DNA from: Gemmatales bacterium
GTDB taxonomy: Bacteria; Planctomycetota; Planctomycetia; Gemmatales; HRBIN36
DNA: 46,702 nucleotides
Direction: 5' to 3'
NCBI GenBank assembly: GCA_025055835.1
Contig: JANWWR010000214.1
Span: 1-46,702, forward strand
Shown: positions 44,064 through 46,702 of the stretch, piece after piece
Layout: every line of letters starts with the position of its first letter
Position numbering within the stretch: position 1 is the stretch's first letter
The notes under the pieces: model-generated
The model's database searches: none
What the model was told of the DNA's origin: nothing
What the model saw: the letters and a program-made list of their open reading frames with translations, nothing else
Position numbers and translations under genes: made by a program

Positions 44064-45545
44064 CTAGCTGAGTGACCGCAGCAGTTCAAGCAGGGCTGAC
44101 CAGCGCTGCCGCCAGGTTGCGGCGTGTTGCCAGCGGAGCATGGCTTCGAGCGTGGCTCGGCTGGTGAACCGGCTGCTTCCCGGGGGAGCGAAGTGCGGTC
44201 GCCAGCTTCCGCCCCGCTGGCTGACGACCTGCGGAAAGGTCATTTCCAGCAGCCCTTCCGCCCCTTGCGTGACGCCCCAGCCGCTCGCTCCGCTGCCGCC
44301 GAACGGCGTGGCCGGATGAGCCGTCGGAGCGATCACATCGTTGACGCAGACCGAACCAGTCCGCAGACGGGCGGCGATGCGTCGGGCCAGATCAGGTCGC
44401 CGGGTGAACACCGAGGCCCCTAACGCATAGGGACAGAGGTTCTGGGCGTCCAACGCTTCTTCGAGCCGGTCGAACGGCAGCACAGCGGCGACGGGAGCAA
44501 ACGTCGCTTCGCGACAAAAGGCCATGTCCGGGGCGACGTCGGCCAGCACGGTCATCCGCATGGCCAGCGGATCGGAGTCGGTCGGAGTTGGCGGGGCCTT
44601 GGAATCGTGACCCAGGATGCGGGCACCCTGGGCGACGGCCTCGGCGATCAGTTGCTCCGCCTGTTCCCGTTGCCGGGCCAAGGCCAGACGCACCGGCGGC
44701 TGGGCGACGACCAGCGGTTCCAAGATCCGCAGAAATGCCTCGTACACCGAGCGGGCCACGAATACCCGGCGAACGGCGAGGCAGGTTTGCCCCGCGTTGA
44801 GTCGAATGCCGAAGCCGACCGCCTGAGCAGCCAGGTCGAGATCGGCATCGTCGAGGACGAACAGGGCATCGCAGCCGGACAACTCCAGCGTCGAACTGAC
44901 GAGCCGACGACCCAGGTGCCCGGCGATGATACGTCCCGTGTCCGCATGGCCGGTAAAAACGACGTGGTCCACGTCGCCATCGGTCAGAATGCGACCCGCC
45001 TCCCGAGTGGCGGGCAGCCGGGCCAGCAGTCCGGCGGGGAAGCCGGCTTCCAGGAACACGTCCCAAAGGGCGTCGGCGGTTCGCGGAGCCACTTCCGACG
45101 GTTTCCACCAGACGGCATTGCCGGCGGTCAGGGCCTGCACGATCTGCACGCCGTTAAGATAGATCGGGTAATTCCAGGTGCCGATGATGCCGACGATGCC
45201 GCGTGGCCGCCGGTACACCGTGTCCCGCTGGCCCCACAGCCACAGCGGCGTGTCCCGGAGGGAGACGCGCCGGGGTCGAAGCAGCGTCGCGGCCCGGCGT
45301 TCGAGGAAGCGGCAGGCCTCGGCCCAGGGAAGGATTTCGCAGGCCAGGGTTTCCACGGCGGGCTTGCCCAGGTCCTCGGCGACCGCGGCGCAGAGGGCGT
45401 CGGCCCGTTCGACGATCCGCTGCCGCAATCGGCAAACCCTCCTTAGCCGCTCGGACAGCGGCATCTCGGCCCATTGGCGTTGGATGCGGCGATCCGGACC
45501 GGCGTGCTGGGACGGATCGACCTCGGCGACGGGAAGCGTGCTCAT
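44064..45545 (-). CDS. NAD(P)-dependent aldehyde dehydrogenase
   Basis: Aldehyde dehydrogenase superfamily protein (493 aa). The catalytic cysteine is Cys255 in LNAGQTCLAVRRVFV, the general-base Glu221 lies in TLELSGCDALFVLDDAD, and Asn124 in GIIGTWNYPIYL is the oxyanion residue. NAD-binding KPSEVAPRTADAL and VVFTGHADTGRIIAGHL fit the class 3 or short-chain/benzaldehyde type rather than succinic semialdehyde dehydrogenase. The C terminus is extended by a Trp-rich tail (RWQHAATWRQRWSALLELLRSL). The ATG at 45545 has AGGAG 7 nt upstream. It is divergent from truD with only 28 bp between the starts. The substrate is unknown. Confidence 0.92.
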   Translation of the reverse strand: MSTLPVAEVDPSQHAGPDRRIQRQWAEMPLSERLRRVCRLRQRIVERADALCAAVAEDLGKPAVETLACEILPWAEACRFLERRAATLLRPRRVSLRDTPLWLWGQRDTVYRRPRGIVGIIGTWNYPIYLNGVQIVQALTAGNAVWWKPSEVAPRTADALWDVFLEAGFPAGLLARLPATREAGRILTDGDVDHVVFTGHADTGRIIAGHLGRRLVSSTLELSGCDALFVLDDADLDLAAQAVGFGIRLNAGQTCLAVRRVFVARSVYEAFLRILEPLVVAQPPVRLALARQREQAEQLIAEAVAQGARILGHDSKAPPTPTDSDPLAMRMTVLADVAPDMAFCREATFAPVAAVLPFDRLEEALDAQNLCPYALGASVFTRRPDLARRIAARLRTGSVCVNDVIAPTAHPATPFGGSGASGWGVTQGAEGLLEMTFPQVVSQRGGSWRPHFAPPGSSRFTSRATLEAMLRWQHAATWRQRWSALLELLRSLS

Positions 45546-45573
45546 GGTGTTGCTCCTGGGGTAAGATCATTCT

Positions 45574-46656
45574 ATGGACGTGCTCTTTCAAACTCCGCCG
45601 TTCCAATATCCCGACCTGCCCGGTCTGGGTGGGCGGATCCGAACCGTGCCGGAAGATTTCGTCGTCGAGGAAGTGCCCGCTTACCTGCCCAGCGGCGCGG
45701 GCCAGTACGCCTATCTCTGGGTCGAAAAGCGGGACATGAGCGCGGAGTACCTGGCCCGCCTGGTCGCCAAGCGGCTCGGCATCGCCCTGGAGGACATCGG
45801 CATGGCCGGGCTGAAAGACCGCCACGCCGTCACCCGCCAATGGATTTCGGTGCCCGTCGAAGCGGAACCGCACCTGGCCGAACTGGAGCAGGATGGCATC
45901 CGTGTCCTCGAAGTCCGTCGGCATACGAACAAGCTCAAGCCGGGACATCTGCGGGGCAACCGCTTCACCATCCGCATCCGCGACGTAAATCCCGGAGCAG
46001 CGGAGCACCTGCCGGCGATCCTCGACCGCATCCGGGAAGGCGGATTGGCCAATTATTACGGTCCGCAGCGGTTCGGCAGCCACGGCGATACGCTCCGCAT
46101 CGGACTGCGCCTCATGGGTCACGACGTCGGAGGCTGGGCGGGCAAGCCGACCCGCTTCCTGCGCAAATTGGCCCTCTCGGCGGTGCAGTCGGCGGTGTAC
46201 AACCTCTACCTGACGCGGCGAATCGCTGACGGGCTTTTGCACACGGTTCTGCCCGGCGACGTGATGGGACTGCGGAAGCATGGCGGGTTGTTCCGGGCCG
46301 AGGACGTGGCCACCGAGCAACGACGCCTGGAACAGCGGGAGATCGTGGTCACGGGTCCGATCTTCGGTCGGCGAATGATGGCCCCGACGGGCGAGGCGGC
46401 CCGTCGGGAGGCGGAATTGCTGGCGGAACTCGGCCTGACGCCGGAGAGCTTCGCCGCCTCGGGCAAGCTGCTGGAAGGCACGCGCCGTCATAACGTGGTC
46501 TGGATCGAGGATTTGACGGGACACTGCGAAGGCACCGAGGTGGTCCTGAGTTTTACGCTTCCTGCCGGAAGTTATGCGACGGTTTTGCTGCGGGAACTGA
46601 TGAAACAACCGTGGAACGAAGCGGAAGCCCTCGGGGGCACGGGCACGGAGGGCTGA
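45574..46656 (+). CDS. truD: tRNA pseudouridine(13) synthase TruD
   Basis: TruD (360 aa), which isomerises U13 of tRNA-Glu and others. The catalytic Asp82 is in GMAGLKDRHAVTRQW. Other family segments: FVVEEVPAYLPSGAGQYAYLWVEKRDMS, LKPGHLRGNRFTIRIRDV, GGLANYYGPQRFGSHGDTLRIG, LRKLALSAVQSAVYNLYLTRR and the C-terminal SYATVLLRELMK. After that natural end, about 15 residues follow (QPWNEAEALGGTGTEG), the last of them read from a hairpin repeat; the TGA stop is the repeat's loop. Start ATG 45574 has no obvious ribosome site; a TAAGAT only 6 nt before it suggests a leaderless message. Upstream boundary is shared with the ALDH gene. Confidence 0.94.
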   Translation: MDVLFQTPPFQYPDLPGLGGRIRTVPEDFVVEEVPAYLPSGAGQYAYLWVEKRDMSAEYLARLVAKRLGIALEDIGMAGLKDRHAVTRQWISVPVEAEPHLAELEQDGIRVLEVRRHTNKLKPGHLRGNRFTIRIRDVNPGAAEHLPAILDRIREGGLANYYGPQRFGSHGDTLRIGLRLMGHDVGGWAGKPTRFLRKLALSAVQSAVYNLYLTRRIADGLLHTVLPGDVMGLRKHGGLFRAEDVATEQRRLEQREIVVTGPIFGRRMMAPTGEAARREAELLAELGLTPESFAASGKLLEGTRRHNVVWIEDLTGHCEGTEVVLSFTLPAGSYATVLLRELMKQPWNEAEALGGTGTEG

Positions 46657-46696
46657 CGCCCTCCGCTCGGACGGAAACCCGAAGCGTCAGCGAGGG
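46646..46696 (-). repeat. GTMA-hairpin repeat unit at the end of truD
   Basis: Hairpin CGGAGGGC-TGAC-GCCCTCCG (46646-46665), GAGCGG flank, 9-nt spacer and the module GAAACCCGAAGCGTCAGCGAGG (46675-46696). Same composition as the units at 21.2 and 30.7 kb. The loop TGAC holds the truD stop codon. Confidence 0.88.
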
Positions 46697-46702
46697 ACCC
46701 CC

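Overview
This 46.7 kb, GC-rich window looks like a chromosomal segment of a planctomycete, most likely close to Gemmataceae. The evidence is gene content: two DUF1501 proteins with Tat-like leaders, a heme-motif DUF1587/1595/1592/1588/1585 protein, a DUF1559 pseudopilin-like protein followed by a tiny lipoprotein, a membrane-anchored Ser/Thr kinase, a PhoPQ-activated-type secreted hydrolase and a sigma-70 factor with a complete region 1.1. No tRNA, rRNA, CRISPR array, prophage or transposase gene was recognised.

Layout. 1-3.3 kb (minus strand): a six-helix membrane protein, a signal peptidase I with a Cys-rich insert, and a secreted PqaA-like protein. 3.6-10.5 kb: a Ser/Thr kinase, a small hypothetical gene, then dnaG-rpoD behind a near-consensus sigma-70 promoter, a strong terminator and a C4 zinc-ribbon coiled-coil gene. 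10.5-22.7 kb: DUF1592 and DUF1501 genes, an NhaD/citrate-type transporter with a PEP-hydrolase-like gene, a DUF1559/lipoprotein pair, ATP sulfurylase and a second DUF1501 gene. 22.8-24.6 kb: leuA behind a complete leucine attenuator that I reconstruct here (promoter, Leu-rich leader peptide, antiterminator and terminator). 24.7-29.3 kb: an ABC-2 permease and a three-gene minus-strand operon (unknown protein, amidohydrolase, Rieske oxygenase). 29.3-35.4 kb: rplM-rpsI, a phosphotransferase translationally coupled to a Mg-chelatase-like AAA+ ATPase, a PIN-type toxin-antitoxin pair and a PilZ protein. 35.4-39.1 kb: a lipoprotein, a tartrate/D-malate dehydrogenase-type enzyme and a cysteine desulfurase. 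39.1-44.1 kb: dnaN, a dciA-like gene, an unknown gene and gyrB, preceded by a gene-free stretch with two identical DnaA-box-like sites. 44.1-46.7 kb: an aldehyde dehydrogenase divergent from truD.

The most unusual signal is a dispersed family of 20-nt hairpins that explains most of the odd sequence between 21 and 46.7 kb. Each element has an 8-bp stem (constant outer CGG/CCG, constant closing C-G, four variable but complementary pairs), a constant GTMA tetraloop and a 5' GAG flank. I count nine intact copies plus decayed ones. They are combined with a second conserved module (CCCGAAGC-GTMA-GCGAGG) and with tandem arrays of the element's 5' head. One composite lies in frame inside the phosphotransferase gene, one supplies the probable start codon and first residues of a lipoprotein, and one supplies the stop codon of truD. 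This resembles REPIN or Rickettsia-type palindromic elements, but the motif is one I do not recognise from either class.

All functions are inferred from sequence patterns recognised by eye; no database search was run.
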